Assembly: GCF_000002235.5 (NCBI RefSeq)
Contig: NW_022145552.1
Coordinates: 1,619,501-1,683,500, forward strand
Length of the DNA: 64,000 nucleotides
DNA from: Strongylocentrotus purpuratus
Taxonomy: Eukaryota; Echinodermata; Echinoidea; Camarodonta; Strongylocentrotidae
Direction: 5' to 3'
The notes under the pieces: generated by a model
What the model was told of the DNA's origin: nothing
Database searches by the model: none
What the model saw: only the letters and a program-made list of their open reading frames with translations
Shown: one piece after another, positions 11,441 to 24,546 of the stretch
Layout of the letters: every line of letters starts with the position of its first letter
Numbering within the stretch: position 1 is the first letter of the stretch
Made by a program: the position numbers and the translations under genes

Positions 11441-13604
11441 AGCGCCCCGCTTGAATAGGCTACATTGTCTAAAAATAAGTATACAAAAGTATTAGCATTC
11501 AAATGTGGTAGATTGATTAAAGAATTGTCAGCATGTTGAATTGTGTTTAGCCCTAGATAATTCGCCAAATAAAACCGGCCGGGCGAGTGAAATTCTAATT
11601 AAATTGACAAAATGGTAAGGCAATAAACCAACGTTACACACGTTAACTGTCCTGGCGTTTCCGATTCTCTCATCGCGTGTAAACCACTCCTTGCGGACAC
11701 GTGGCCATTAAACCGGTCCTCTTATAAGAAAAAAAAATACAAGGTTAGATTTCAAACGGACGAACAAAAAGTACATTCCACTTTCAGAAAACATTATGAG
11801 TCTTGTCAAGAGGGCAGAGAAACCCCATATAAAATTCCGACGTGAAATCAATTCAAATGATCTCAGAAAAAGCGCAATAAAATGGTCTTTTGCCCCAAAT
11901 CGGTCGATTGCTATTTCGGGCGGTCGATCGCCACTGCCGTAATGTTCGTATTACCGCTTATTGTGACGTCAGTTTGCCAACCCGCGACGTAACGTTGAGA
12001 CACACATACGAAAGTATATAGTTTCGCGCATCGGGCTGCAATGCATTTGAGGTGCGTCAAAACGAATCAACGAATAAAAACCATGGAACGTCCTCTATGG
12101 GTACTTGCTCGACGCCCCGGTTGGCTGGATCACCTGATGGGGCCATATACCCAGGGAGGATGACGTATCCACAGGGAGAGAAGGAGATATGTACCCCTCT
12201 ACTTCTTGGCAAACTGCCATAATTATTGACTCATAAGTAATTGGACACCCCCGGTGGAGCGCATCCCACTATTGTATTAAACATTCTGGATATACCCCCA
12301 GACAGAAATCATAATGTAGGTGTGTGAAGTTCTTCGCACGCGAGATAGAGAAAGTGGTCCATAAAATGACAGGATGAAATTGAGACCCTGATAAGGCTTG
12401 TTCACACAACTATGACCTTTCTTTCTCATCTTGGAAGAAAATTTTCCTGAGTGTTTATACAGTATAAGATTCAGTGACTTGCAGAGTTTCTAATTTGCCT
12501 CCAATTTTATGAACGAACGTGCTACATTTTAAACCAAAAACTGTGATTCCCACCCTGCTGAAGTGAATACAAGATGTCAACAAACTTACAAGTTAAACAG
12601 TAGGCCCATGGCCTTCTGGTCATGCGCCGAAGCACGTGCCAACTTCATCCGTAAACTATAGATTTCTTTGCCCGAGTGTTACGGTACAAATTATATTAAC
12701 CATATCCCTCAGGCCAGGATTCACGGTCTTTCTCAATTTTCATTTCTATCAAATTTCAAAACAATGGCAATATGGTTTTAAATAAAACCAATCATTGCCA
12801 TTTTGCGTTGGGCCAGATTTGATTACCATGGAAATGATTCTCATGTATGTTAAGAGTCAGAAAGGTGTTTACTTTGTGTTTTGTTTAAGGCTAAGAGTTT
12901 TGAACTGGCGGATAAGGGAGGGGGGATACCGTCCCCATTTGAATAGTAATGTGGAAAACAAGTAAGCTAAGTTATAAAGAGAAAAAAACTCCTATGTTCC
13001 ATGCATAGGATGAAAAACATGTCATTTCCTATCGCCTGTCGATTTTTAATGGAATTGAGCCGCCCCTCCATCGGTACCCTTATACCAAAACCTCGATCCG
13101 TCTCTAAGTTAATGGCCAACGCCCTTTGTGCTCTGGGAAGATGATGGGTTTAGCAGCAGCACCATGGGAGCGGGAGTCACGCGGCTATCTAAGTGAGGAC
13201 GTTGCGTTGAGGTGTTGCGATTCAGTGGAAGAACTTCAATAAAACGGTGATAAGGGGATGCGTTGATCTGAAAAAAGCGACGGAGATTGTGAATAGGTGA
13301 CACTTTTCAGAGAAGGGAATTAGCTACGCGGGAAGGGTGTACAGCTTGGGTGAGCGACAATATCCATTCCACAAATCTGTGACCAGCGTTGTAACCTCAC
13401 TTCCGACTTCTGCACTTTCTGATTGTACATGCTGTAGGTTAGACATATTGCTAAAAAGTGTCTCTTGCCTGATCTGTTTCAAATAATTTATCCCAGTAGT
13501 ATACGGTATAAAGTTAATCCAATACGATCGCAATAGATTTTTTAAAGAAATCAACGTGTGGGCAATTTCAATGGCTTATTGTATCTTCTTTTGAAATCAT
13601 GTAC
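11440..13604. other. non-coding stretch, nothing recognised
   Basis: Mixed-composition sequence without domains, RNA genes or repeat families that I can identify. The minus-strand frames at 13109-13303 and 13324-13554 have no recognisable motif and are of chance length. Confidence 0.4.
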
Positions 13605-13798
13605 TTAAAGGCCCACTGCACTACTTGTAGGTACTTGTGCCCTCTATATAACAAACAATGCCTAATCGGTGACCATTGGTCCCCCATGATCCTCTTTTTC
13701 GTATGTTAATTGAGAGCTGAGTTGATGAGATAACCACCTGTCCAGTGATCTTGCAGGGCGGTCTAATCCCTTCTGTAAACTATACAGATAAGCTTTAA
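13605..13798 (+). repeat. MITE-like repeat family A, copy 2
   Basis: The best-preserved copy, bounded by TTAAAGGCCCACTGCACTAC and AGATAAGCTTTAA. It shares CGTATGTTAATTGAGAGCTG and GATGAGATAACCACCTG with the copies at 3190 and 14862. It is non-coding. Confidence 0.75.
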
Positions 13799-14139
13799 GG
13801 AAGTACTTTTTAATAGGTGACGCACAGGGCTATTGAACGTCTCTCAGATTGATTCTTTGACAATCTTTGGGAGAGTTAATCATACCATCTTTGTTTTATA
13901 GTTGAACAGCTAATGAAACAGCACAAATGTTTTTGATTTTAGTAATAGCCATATAAACCAACTCCCCAAGAGCTACCTACACTTTAAGCATCAACCATGC
14001 AGTAGCTATTAGAAGCAAAGCTTGTCATGAAATGAACTTTTGTATGTTGGCACAATTTGGGTTCAAACGAACGGAGGGGGGAGGGGTAATATTGGGATAA
14101 TTCCTGTATTGATCGCTTTGGTATTGGCATGCCATCTAC

Positions 14140-14372
14140 GTTAACACTCCCGGCCTGGCATGTTATGACATATTGAATGAATTCATGGCAACAGAAGTAC
14201 ATGGATTTGTCATTAAAATGTCAACCAATATGGAGACTTATATTACTAATGTTAGTGAATTCTTATGCGCCTATCACTCATGCTCGTCATGCAGCGACGC
14301 TCATGGCGATCCAACATTATTACTCTGGCTTTGACAGTCCGGTCGCTTTTCTGTGGATTTGCGTATTATGCA
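14140..14372 (+). repeat. duplicated SINE-like segment, copy 1
   Basis: Direct partner of 15213-15425. Shared words include ACATGTTATGACAT, ACATGGATTTGTC, AAATGTCAACCA, CATGCAGCGA and CCAACATTATTAC.CTGGCTTT. Both copies are followed by runs of G (14382-14401; 15482-15490). The phrase ATTATTACCCYGGCTTTAGC also occurs in the SINE at 62280-62518, so the duplicated unit may be an old SINE or contain part of one. Confidence 0.65.
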
Positions 14373-14861
14373 CGGAGTAAGCGGGGAGGGGGGGGGGGGG
14401 AGTGGTGCTATGTTACCCAAATAAATCTAATATTTGTTTTTCATTCTTGAAGGATGATTTATTTCTTCAATTCCTTTGTACCCTCTAGGTTTTTTGCCTC
14501 GTTTCTTGTTATCCGAGGGGGAGAAGGGGAAAGGGGGAGGGGGTGGGGTGGATGGGAAGGACAGCCAAGTAATATCGTCTGCCGGCAGAACATTACAACT
14601 ACAAGTGATGAAAAAAATGTGTGAAACTCGAGCATTGAGGGACTGCCCCCTGCCCCCCCCCCCCCGCCCCTTCTGGCTATGCTAATAAGGAAAGTCGGGC
14701 GACGGTTTATCATACAATGTAACAGGTCGGAACCGACTCAAATATTTCTTTACGATGATCGTCTATTGCAAATAACTAAATTACGTCCAATTACAACAAT
14801 ATTTCAAAGCTCGCTCCTTACCCTTTCCCGACGACACACGGAAATTGTGAAGAAGTGAGAT

Positions 14862-15063
14862 TTTAAAATCCCGTCTGCATTACTTTGGCCAGGAAGGATT
14901 AGACCAACCAGCGTGGTTCTGGCAGGAGGTTATCTCATCAACTCAGCTCTCAATTAACATTTTTTGTTTAAAGAGGATCACGGGGGACCAACGGGGACCG
15001 CTTAGGCATTGTTTTCTATATAGAGGGAGCAAGTAGCTATACAAGTAGTGCAGTGGGCTTAAA
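14862..15063 (-). repeat. MITE-like repeat family A, copy 3 (inverted)
   Basis: Reverse-complement copy of the repeat at 13605-13798. CAGCTCTCAATTAACAT and TATATAGAGGGAGCAAGTAG are shared, and the right boundary reads GGGCTTAAA. It lies between the two copies of the duplicated SINE-like segment and opposes copy 2. Together the copies at 13605 and 14862 could form a long imperfect hairpin. Confidence 0.75.
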
Positions 15064-15212
15064 ATAAGGAATTAAGGAAGGCATGACAGAACGCGCATGC
15101 GCGATATGAACTCGAGCTTGGATGAACAACTCGGACGAACATAAGCTAACATTTTGTCCAATATTTCGAACAACCATCCGATTCTAGCCCTGCATGTCTG
15201 CTCATAGATTAG

Positions 15213-15425
15213 GCCTACCGTCAGGACATGTTATGACATTTTGAGTAAAACCACGGGAACAGCAGCACATGGATTTGTCGATGAAATGTCAACCACTCGG
15301 CCTGTGGAGACAAACTTGACTTATTGCATGTATCTTTCATGGTCGACATGCAGCGATGTTCGTCTACATGATTAATCCAACATTATTACCCTGGCTTTAG
15401 CCCCGCTGTCATGGTGCTTAGATGT
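15213..15425 (+). repeat. duplicated SINE-like segment, copy 2
   Basis: Partner of 14140-14372, about 1.07 kb downstream in the same orientation. It includes ATTATTACCCTGGCTTTAGC, close to the SINE word at 62328-62347. No coding potential was seen. Confidence 0.65.
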
Positions 15426-15726
15426 TGGCTTAGGCATTTGATGAGTCGGAAGGTTTTAGTTCGTCTTTTTTGCTGGAGGGGAGGGGGGGGTACTTTGTTG
15501 GCTTTATTGCAGCAATTCTTCTCATGTTGCGTGGAAGGGGGTGGGAGGAGCGGTACAAATCGAATGTAAATGCATATAAACAATGACAATGGACTCATAA
15601 TTAGTTGTGCTGGGGAAATCTTCCAACATCGATTTTGGGTATGTCCCTTGACTCCCTTCTCCCCCGCTCCCTCCCCCACCCTCCAGTTACGCGGGAGTTT
15701 CGGGCTGACCATGATCTACGGTAGAT

Positions 15727-15761
15727 ATGAATTCTCTCATTCTCTCTCTTTCTCTTTCTCC

Positions 15762-15817
<56 letters not shown>

Positions 15818-15850
15818 TTCTCCCTCTCTTTCTCTTTCTCTCTCCCTCTT

Positions 15851-15891
<41 letters not shown>

Positions 15892-16067
15892 TTCCTTCTT
15901 TTTATTTCTCTGTGTCTCTGCATTTGTCTTCCCTCTCTTCCTCCCCCCCCCACTCCTTTCCCCTCTCGTTCTCACTCTCTATGAACCTTAAATGTTTTCT
16001 CTCTTCCTCTCTCTCTCTCTCTCTATCTCTCTCTTTCTATCTCTCTCTCTCTCTCTCTCTCTGTTGT
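15727..16067. repeat. (CT)n/(CTTT)n pyrimidine tract
   Basis: Long polypyrimidine block with a short unique inset at about 15895-16000. It is preceded by ATCTACGGTAGATATGAATT, which is the inverted form of the junction at 11128-11153 in the purine-rich array. Frames of 85-196 residues across it are serine/leucine low-complexity artefacts. Confidence 0.85.
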
Positions 16068-16159
16068 CTCAACCTGTCTTTCCCTCGCTATCCTTGTCAA
16101 TGGAAATGCATTATATCTAGTCGTCTGCAAACAATAGGCTGTGAAAGTAAGTTTATTTA

Positions 16160-17269
16160 AATACTTTTAGGAACCATTAGTGAATTGCCATCGTTATGGT
16201 GATTGTGGCCATGAGATCTGTTCTGAATTTAAAATTTCATCTCTGTCGAAAATACAATTGGATTATTTTTCAACTTGCCCAAATTTAGAATTTCTTAGCT
16301 ACAAACTTGTCTATTTATTGATTTCTAAGCAGACTTTGTTCATTTTATATTGTAAAACATCATCTGGGGAACTAACACTTCAACAAGCTCTGCTTCAAGT
16401 TAGTTCCTCTTTTCTCGTGCTTTTTCCATCATATTTGTCGTTTCATTGCAAAAAAAATATAGGAAAGTTTCATCTGAAAAGGTTAAAATGTTACCGTCAA
16501 AGAAACATTGGTGCGTAGGTAGATGATTGTCTTTTTCTCTCTATCGAACAACTATCCATCTGTATGAAACTTAACTTGCAAACATATACCCTTAGCGGCA
16601 CTTTACAACATGACTCTTGAACGTTTATCTCGCCCATTTGACATGTTTATTACCAAACCTGTTTTTGAAATATCTCGTGTTACCGCGAAATTAATTTCGG
16701 CCTTGCCGGCTCCCGCACGTCAATTGCAACGGGATCCTACGCTGAGGGAGATAGAGGGATGGCCAGGGCAAATAAAATGGTAAACTTGATGTCCGAGCTG
16801 GCTAACTTGAACACAGATACGAAAGGGAATACATGAACGGGCATATTAGTGTCACAACTAGCCAGTGGTTAATTAAAACTTTGAGAAGTTATCGATCAGA
16901 CGATAAAGAAGTCGCAGAGGAGAGAGGAGAGTGTAGGGGTCGTCAAACCTTACTGAAGTTGAGGCATTGTGACCTGCCCTGCTTGCGTACTGATAGGGGC
17001 GCTGCAGCCTACTCCCCTAATCGAAAAATGAACGGTATTATGAAGAAATATCAACAACACCCACAAACAATAATTAGCAGCCCAACAAACAAACAAACAA
17101 ACAAACACAAGAAAATTAATGAAAAAACACCACCAACAAAAACCAGACAAACAACGTCGTTTAGCTCAAATTAAGTCTTAGCAAGGGGAGGGGGGGGGGG
17201 GGGTAATTTGTCTTTGACCGATTCTTGAACAATTATGGTAATGTAAGTTTGCTCAGATCTTTAAACGGT
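16160..17269. other. non-coding stretch, nothing recognised
   Basis: The frames at 16180-16518 and 16833-17174 carry no motif and are of chance length. A short (CAAA)n tract lies at 17084-17106 and a run of about 14 G at 17187-17202. Confidence 0.4.
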
Positions 17270-18205
17270 CAGGGCCCTGTTTCATAAAACTCATTATCTA
17301 TAACAAATCCTAACATTCCATGACAAATTTGTTCTCAGACAATAAAAATGCCACAATTTCAGTAGCTTAGGACAGGTATTGTATCTTATTATTGATTACC
17401 AGTTTTACTGGAGGAGCAAGAGTGAAATCTTTTCACAAATGCTCTTCTGGGAGCCCTCAAGGGACAAACGCACCAGAGGGCGCCCAGCAATGACTTACAT
17501 AGACCAGTTAGAAAAGGACACCTGTCTACCAAGGCAGGGGCTCCCAAAGATCATGGAGAATAGAACTGAATGGATAAAGCTTGTCAAATCAGTGCTAGTA
17601 CGCTCGACCTAGTAGTACCAGTTCTATGAAACATAGCCTTTAAACAAGGCCCCATGCCTGATAGACGCCGAGCTACTAAAACGAGACTAATCGCGAAAAC
17701 CTGAATGAACGCCAGTGCGAATTGTCCAGACCTGTGGCCTTTATCAATCTGGTTTGGATTTCTTATGTTAACCCTTGTTTCCGACTGGAACTCGCTTCAG
17801 AAAACGTAGTGTCCAATCAGCGAACGTATCCTCGCACGACGTCAGCATATAGTATCCATCACACACACACACACACACACAAAGTAAACTCTACATAGTG
17901 CGAACATGGACCTACATGCCTACTATACGTACGTGCTAAGACCACTGACCTCTACATGGAACGAATCACGAACGAAGCCAACTGGGAGATCGCCGTTCTG
18001 ATTGGTCAATAAATCCAAAGTAGGCGTATTGGCATGCTAATATGTATCTATGAATAATTCATGCGGAGCAGTGAAACCCACTTTGCAAAAGGCCTCGTGA
18101 CATTCGTCACTCGGTCGCGCGTTCACCCGGGGTATCTAGACTCATCTCAGCCGCTTAGCCAGAGTCACGAGGCCTTGTCAAAAGGCTATATGAAACAGGG
18201 CCCTG
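17270..18205. mobile_element. non-autonomous element bounded by CAGGGCCCTGTTTCAT inverted repeats
   Basis: The left end CAGGGCCCTGTTTCATA (17270) and right end TATGAAACAGGGCCCTG (to 18205) are inverted copies. The interior contains a LINE tail at 17400-17612, a (CA)n tract at 17853-17880 and no transposase. A clean target-site duplication is not visible (left flank TAAACGGT, right flank GTGTCGGT), so the two ends may belong to two different solo elements rather than one 936-bp unit. Element class is unknown. Confidence 0.45.
17400..17612 (+). pseudogene. LINE open reading frame, C-terminal remnant
   Basis: The frame from about 17400 to the stop at 17612 reads LFWEPSRDKRTRGRP, then MTYIDQLEKDT and ENRTEWIK. 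This 'WEP..GKR.RGRP..TYIDQL..DTGL...L...M.DR..W' pattern is the well-known tail after the reverse transcriptase in a common group of invertebrate LINE proteins. Only the last 60-70 residues remain. The frame's start codon at 17379 is not meaningful. The fragment sits inside the inverted-repeat pair 17270-18205. Confidence 0.6.
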
Positions 18206-20066
18206 GTGTCGGTTGTTTCGTTGCGACTGGGGTATTGTATACTCGCTGGATCTTTTAGTTAGGGAAGAATGGACATAGGTCCTTTTAGCTGCTACCCTGA
18301 CCCCATTGCGGGTGTTAGATGTCATGTAATGTTTATTAAACGTTATGATGTGGACGCAATGAGAAGTACTCCAGCTAAAAAACGGAGTTCATGTCTGCAC
18401 TTGCCCACCAGAGCAGACATAAGAAAACATAAGAATCGTCATAAGTCATTAATGACCCCCACTCAAAGATTAGCTTAACCTAATTCAGCTGACACGAGCA
18501 CTCAAATAATGTTTAATCTGATAGCAACTTAGCCTATATAACTGACTGCATTCAAAGTACATTAAAGAGGTTGTGGACGTATCAGTGGGTGTCACTTGAT
18601 AATTTCAAAGAAGAAGGGTTGTCTGACCATCATTTCATTATTAGACTATTTCTAAACATTGTTTTTCGGGCCCCCGCCAGATTTAAGGGTGCATAACCGT
18701 TAAATGACCCAATTCCTTAAAACCCATTTAATATATCTTAAATACAATAAACAAAACATTACCGCTTTCCTGGGTCTGCCCCTGGTATACGAAAAGAAGG
18801 CTTACGATGTTAAACATTTTCAATCAAAGGTAAGAAAAATAGTCAAATCTATAATGTACGACGTAAATTAAACATACAAATTAATGAATATTTGATATTT
18901 CTTTTTATTGAAATAAAGATGGATGAATATATTCATCTAAATAAAATGAATAAATCAATAAAGGGAATACAAAAATGAATAATAGTAAATTAATGAATGC
19001 AAAAGAAATAACAAGATTTTCGCTCCCTCCTTCGGCGACACCCTTGGGTTAAGGTCCGAAGTAAAAACGGGCCTTGATCTGCGTTTACGATATATTACTG
19101 TAGCAGTAGGGGATTTCCCTTTTCCAAGAGGGGGTGTGGATTACATTTATTATTCATTCATTTTACACTTCAAAGCATTACAGTTATTAACCCAATTTCA
19201 GAGACTTTTAACAAGTCGGTGACTGTTGGTCGTCAAGGCCCCATGGGTTTGATATAATGGACGGAATTAGATCAGGGGCGGATGTGTAAGTCGAAGTTCT
19301 TCTTCTTTTTTGTTGTGTAGGTCTTATATATAATTCCAAAGGTTAACTTTTATAGTCAAGGATTATTGAAACGATTTCCTCTCCAGTTATAGAAAGCAGC
19401 AAAATTTCAGTCCCTGTCTTTAGTTTGCTAAGTTCTACATCTGCTTTTACAAAATAAGGCATGGTTTAGCTATAACCCCATTTGTTACATACATTTGTTC
19501 ATGTTTAATATAGAAGGCGACTTTAGTATTAGATTAGTTTGAAATATGCACCAACATGCGACATCTGAGATTTCTATTACAATACCCCGGAGTAAAATAC
19601 AAACAGTAATCGGAACAAAGGGAATCAGGATGGAAAAATGTAGATTGGTTCACGCCATGGACAAAACTGGGGATGGAGGGTCGGGGGAAGGGGGGTGTTC
19701 TCAATCGAATGGGGGAAAGCAGAAGGGGAGATGGGAAAAGCAACGTAAGAGGGGACTTCATAGCCCTCCTTGGTCTCGTTGCTCGCAGTTTATCCACCTA
19801 ATAAGAGTTGTGCCCATGCTCATAGGGCACATGTGCCCGCTCCCTGGCAGGACCCATGTAACATTATTGGCTATGGTTTAACCCCACCCCCCCCCCCTCC
19901 AGTGATATTTTATTTCTTGTTTCATTCCATGAGATACATTTTACGTCGCTTAAAGCTCGAAATCTCAGATTGCTCTCTCCAGCCGAAATATAAACTTTGA
20001 AGGAAAAATGTTTACATCTATCAGGAATGGAACTGGGATCTACTACAGAAGTCTTATACTGTTTTC
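18206..20066. other. non-coding stretch; solo hAT-like end at 19273
   Basis: No gene was recognised. CAGGGGCGGAT at about 19273 resembles the ends of the hAT-like elements at 25-27 kb but has no partner nearby. The paired frames at 19534-19881 have no motif. Confidence 0.4.
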
Positions 20067-20262
20067 TTAAAGGGCAAGTTCACTCCAAAAATAACTCACC
20101 TTCAATGGAAGCAGAAAAATCAGAACCACCAATAAAAAAAAAGTTTTAAATACTTATTAAAACATTCATAACTTTCTTATTAGTTATCCTATTTTACTCA
20201 AATTTTCTTTGCTCTGTTTCTCTGCATCTATTAATTTATTTAGGAGTGCACTTGGCCTTTAA
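20067..20262. repeat. 196-bp MITE with TTAA-type ends
   Basis: Inverted ends are TTAAAGGGCAAGTTCACTCC on the left and GGAGTGCACTTGGCCTTTAA on the right, 17 of 20 positions matching. The interior is AT-rich and non-coding. The end structure resembles the MITEs at 8618 and 55552, although the internal sequence differs. Confidence 0.8.
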
Positions 20263-20984
20263 GCATCATGCTTAACCGTCTCCCCTTTCTCTTCCCACCT
20301 CCACCACCATCCACTATGGAGTCATAGCGTGGTTAATAAGACCATCTTTTACTACCAATAACTCAGACAGAAATAAAACGTCTCGTTAAAAAGAGCCACA
20401 AATCATTGTGATCGAGTGTTTCTGATATTTATTTGGGCTGGATTTATTACGAGGCGGACAGAGAGTTTAGTTCCGTGTCGGAGCAGTTTCACACCAGAGG
20501 TTTCTCTCTCATCCGGGGGGAATATGTCCCCATGACGACCGGCTAGATACCCTTCCGCAAGTGCCGCCTGCTTTACGCCTGTCGTTTCCTGGAAACTGGT
20601 TATACCAATGTTCATTTAGAAGATTGCAAAGGCTTTCGAGGAATAAACTAAAGGTAAATTTAAATACTTTATTGTAAAGCCTATGGAAATCAAGTTTGGA
20701 TTATGCAATATGCCATTATCCTGTTCGCAGATATCGAAAGGTGATGAAAAAGCCTACGAGAATGGCATTATGCTATTTTTTTAAATGAAAAACAGTGTCC
20801 GACATTTCACATTAAAATTCTGTAATCAGTCAATGTCATCTGAATTCGATATAAGATGTCACGTTATGTTCTGGTGTGGAGGGGGGGGGGAGTTGGAGAA
20901 AATTGTTAAGGTACGTAGACAAGTGAGGAGTAGTTAGAAGAGAGAAGAGAGTAGGTGAAGGAGTAGGGAAGGAGTGGGGGGGGG

Positions 20985-21023
<39 letters not shown>

Positions 21024-22406
21024 CACTGTCTTGTCATGTGCATTGTTCCTAATAAGATACATCAACGTCCCGAGGAATTTGGATTATCTAAAAGATGAAT
21101 TTTAAGATTATTCATGAACACAATATGGAGCAGATTTACAATCTAGATAATGAAATATGATCATTTTACTACTCAACCATTACAAATCGAGGACTCCGAC
21201 TTGTCATAAAGCGATCATATTGTTAACACCCCTCAATATTGAATAACAAACGAATGGAAAGTTCCGGTGTTGCCGCTGTTCAAAGAAACATGCTTGTCTG
21301 AGTATCGATCATGTTAAATGTTTATTGATTAATGACCAGGTTCATTTGAGAAGTAACCAGAGAGCACATAATACGTCGATGTGGACTTTTTGATAATTGT
21401 TTCATTAGACTATTTTACTCACTCAAATATTCATTTTCATTTTCATTTCTTGCTGTCAAGAATTGACTTGTGATATAAGAATAAAATTCTAAATGTTAAC
21501 AAACTTCAAATCATAAAAGTAATAATTTTGTAAAATTATCAAACATTTGATTTTCGACATCAAGAAGATCTAATTCTTAGTGTCAAATAATGTGAATAAA
21601 TTACATAAGATCGGATAAGAAATTAGAAATGTATCGGATAAGTCCAAAATCTTGTTATACGATCGGAACGTTCTCGATATGATAGTCAGGCTATGAAATT
21701 TCGTATGGACGTATTCCAAGTTTCGCGTTTTATCTAATGTCTTTAAGATGATACTCACAGTCTGTCGACATTTTGATGTACCAAATCACTTCTGAGATAT
21801 ATTCAGATCACATAAGATGACAAATCTGAAATACAGGAGCCATGGATAATAGAAATAACATTGAAATCACTTTTAAATCATGCATGCGTGATGTTCTTTT
21901 GCACACGTCGATATAATGAGTTTTTCACACATTAAGCGCTCTTGTATATGATTATAGTTTTGGCCTTATGAAAATGTTCCCCGTCTTCCGAACACAGCCA
22001 GACAACATTCGCCTCTTTTAACAAATCATTTCATGCACCATTTACTAATGTTCTTGAGCACACATCGATGTAATGACCTTTCAACAACATTTTTTAAGCT
22101 GTTGAAGACGAAAAAAGCGCTCCGCTTGGAGAAAACCAACACGACTTAATGTGTCCAACAGAGTTTTTATTTCCAAAGGTAGTGTTTCTTGCATATTTAA
22201 TTACTTTAGTAGTTTAACGAAGATTAAAGGGGTGACACATTTTCAGGGTCATTAATGATGGGTATACCAGGCCTGCGGAGAGGACGGAATGGATAAATGA
22301 CATGATCCGTGACGTGTAGAGAGACAGGTGGCAGAAAGAGTGGTTGGAAAGAAGTGCTGGTATCTGAGAAAGTATTGAAGGCCTATTGTAGTGGTCGTAT
22401 CAGTAG
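20263..22406. other. non-coding stretch with G-run, (GA)n and a diverged short duplication
   Basis: G-runs lie at 20880-20890 and about 20977-20987, with (GA)n at 20988-21018. A diverged duplication of about 55 bases is seen at 21873-21930 and 22021-22080, sharing ATGTTCTT, GCACAC(G/A)TCGAT and (A/G)TAATGA. The minus-strand frame at 20403-20615 has no recognised motif. Confidence 0.45.
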
Positions 22407-22796
22407 TTAAAGATAAACTTTAGTACTGGTAATGCGATTGCATTGTGAAAGAAAAGGTGTGGAAAGGATCAGAAACGGTTGATCATTTAGCATGTAAGTA
22501 TCGGTGTGCACTGCAAGGTTCTGGAGTCATCAAAATCATAATAAATTTGACCGAGTCTTGGTAAAGTAACAAGCACTCACATAGAAAGCTATATATGGGA
22601 CAACACACATGGTGTCGGGGCTAGTACTACCTTGATTTCCTTGTCTTTCTATGCTCATTACTCAGCCAGTATACATTTTCTTCCAAAATTGTTTGGCACA
22701 TGTCATTTATTTGTAATCTTGAACATTCAGTGTAAGTTTCGTTTGATTCTGTGAGAATTTTTTTTTGTTTTACCAGTACTGGAGTTTATCTTTAAA
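22407..22796 (-). repeat. 388-bp MITE family B, copy 2
   Basis: Inverted orientation relative to the copy at 8618. It starts TTAAAGATAAACTTTAGTAC and ends CCAGTACTGGAGTTTATCTT followed by TAA. The word TGCGATTGCATTGTGAAAGA near the left end is the complement of the conserved right-end word in copy 1. The central part is diverged. Confidence 0.75.
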
Positions 22797-22857
22797 GGGG
22801 TAAAACGGGAGAGATGAGAAGGAATTAGGAAATATCAATGGGGAGAAAAGGGGAAAT

Positions 22858-22861
22858 GGGA

Positions 22862-22892
<31 letters not shown>

Positions 22893-23345
22893 AAGAGACA
22901 GAGGGGGAGGGGTAGAGAGGGGTGAAGCAACGGAGAAATTGAGAGGAGAGGAAAACAATTCCTGGAGGAGGGAGGGAGCTTACCTGTGCTGTTGTGCGTG
23001 TATGTGTGCGCGCATGCTCGCGCGTTTGTGAGTGTGTGCGTGTGTGAGAGATTGAGAGAGATGGAAAGGGTGTAAATGGGAATACATTTTTGAGAGAACG
23101 AGAGATACACTGAGAGAGAGAGAGTGTGTGTGGGAGTGAGACATAAACAACAAAAACAGTTAGGAGAGTTAGGTAGATAGAAGAGCTGAACAATGAGATA
23201 TGAAAACAGATAATGCATTTAATATGACAAATATAACAGAAAAAAGAGAGTCATTAAAGAAAGATCAAATAGAGAGAGGGAGAGAGTGCATGAGTGAGTG
23301 AGTGCGTGAGACAGAGAAGGAGAGGGAAGGGAGAAAGAGAAGGTG
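22858..23345. repeat. purine-rich microsatellite block
   Basis: (GA)n at 22860-22890, (GT)n-rich at about 22990-23050 and (GA)n at 23040-23130 and 23270-23345. The frames reported on the minus strand are low-complexity artefacts. Confidence 0.8.
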
Positions 23346-24542
23346 GATTAGAAGAGGAACAACTTCCCACACAAATCCCGCACTTCACATATTCGGTACA
23401 CAATTGGCGCCATTTCTCCTGGAAACCTATCACCCTAGGTGATAGGCCCCGAGACTCGAGTAATATCATCCCCATAAATTATTGAATAGGTGCAAGTAGA
23501 AAAGGGACATTGCACAAGATAACTGCATGAGGTGTGATCATTACGAATAAAGAAACAATCTAGCACGAATTATTGATGGTATGAATAATCTAGGCTATTT
23601 GATTGTCCCTTGTGAATGAGACGAACGAGCCAAAAAACAAACATCTAAAAGTCAAAGACTCGTCATCAAAGAGAGGCCAAAAGACGAACTTATTGTTCTT
23701 GCTTGTCGTGAAGATGATTTCACCATGGTCGTTGTATAGTTTTGTTAATAAACAGAAGTCAAAGATCTAATCGTGATCATACATGCAGATTTCATTTAGT
23801 AAAAGATACTGGGCTCATAGATTTATCATGTTTCTTTAATTTGCCACCGTGGTCAATACAATTTGGCCTCGGATAGCTGAACATAGACCATTTGGATGTA
23901 TGTCTTATGTCCATTTAGTTTTTAAATCCTTTCAATTATGTTGCTGAATTGTCGTTTTTCGATTCTGAAAAGCCTCTTTTAGCGTTTGGTGAAATACGCC
24001 ATGGCATGGTTATTTCGCTTGACAAGTTCAAGTAAGCAGTTGTTCCCTTGAAAAAAAAATCACACATGATCAATGTCATTCACACTGACTAATCTTAAAA
24101 TTGAACATTAATTGCAAAATTTGATAACGTGATAGATTATGTAATGTAAATATAAATAGTTATTAATCTATCTGGCCTAGGCCTTATTATTGTTGTTTCG
24201 TATGTGGAACGAATGTTTTGAGACAGACGTACCCTCATTCAAAACCGAGAAGATGGTATAATAATGGACCTACTGATGGTATGTAATCATCCTCTTGAAA
24301 ATGCAGTAGGTCTCAAGAGTAGTCGACAAGACGTACCGTTACACGCTCTCGACAAAACAATACTCATTAAGCAGTATTCATGTTATGGAGACTGCATTAT
24401 CAATTTTCCGGACAAGGGCGTGCGAGATAGTAATTTCATCAGGACCCGGTCACGGATGGTCATTTTCTAAGTTTCATGTATCCATACAGAAATCAAATTG
24501 TAACAGGATATATGTGAGTGCATTGAAGTATTATGTTATTAT
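23346..24542. other. non-coding stretch, nothing recognised
   Basis: No domains, RNA genes or repeat families that I can identify. The frame at 24264-24470 has no motif. Confidence 0.4.
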
Positions 24543-24546
24543 TTAA

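Noticed and set aside
15570-16160. 196-residue open frame
   Set aside because: Serine/leucine/phenylalanine repeats produced by a (CT)n tract; no domain. The same applies to frames in the CT and GA tracts at 721-1005, 9777-10190, 10855-11155, 28469-28948, 41478-42354 and 47410-48076.
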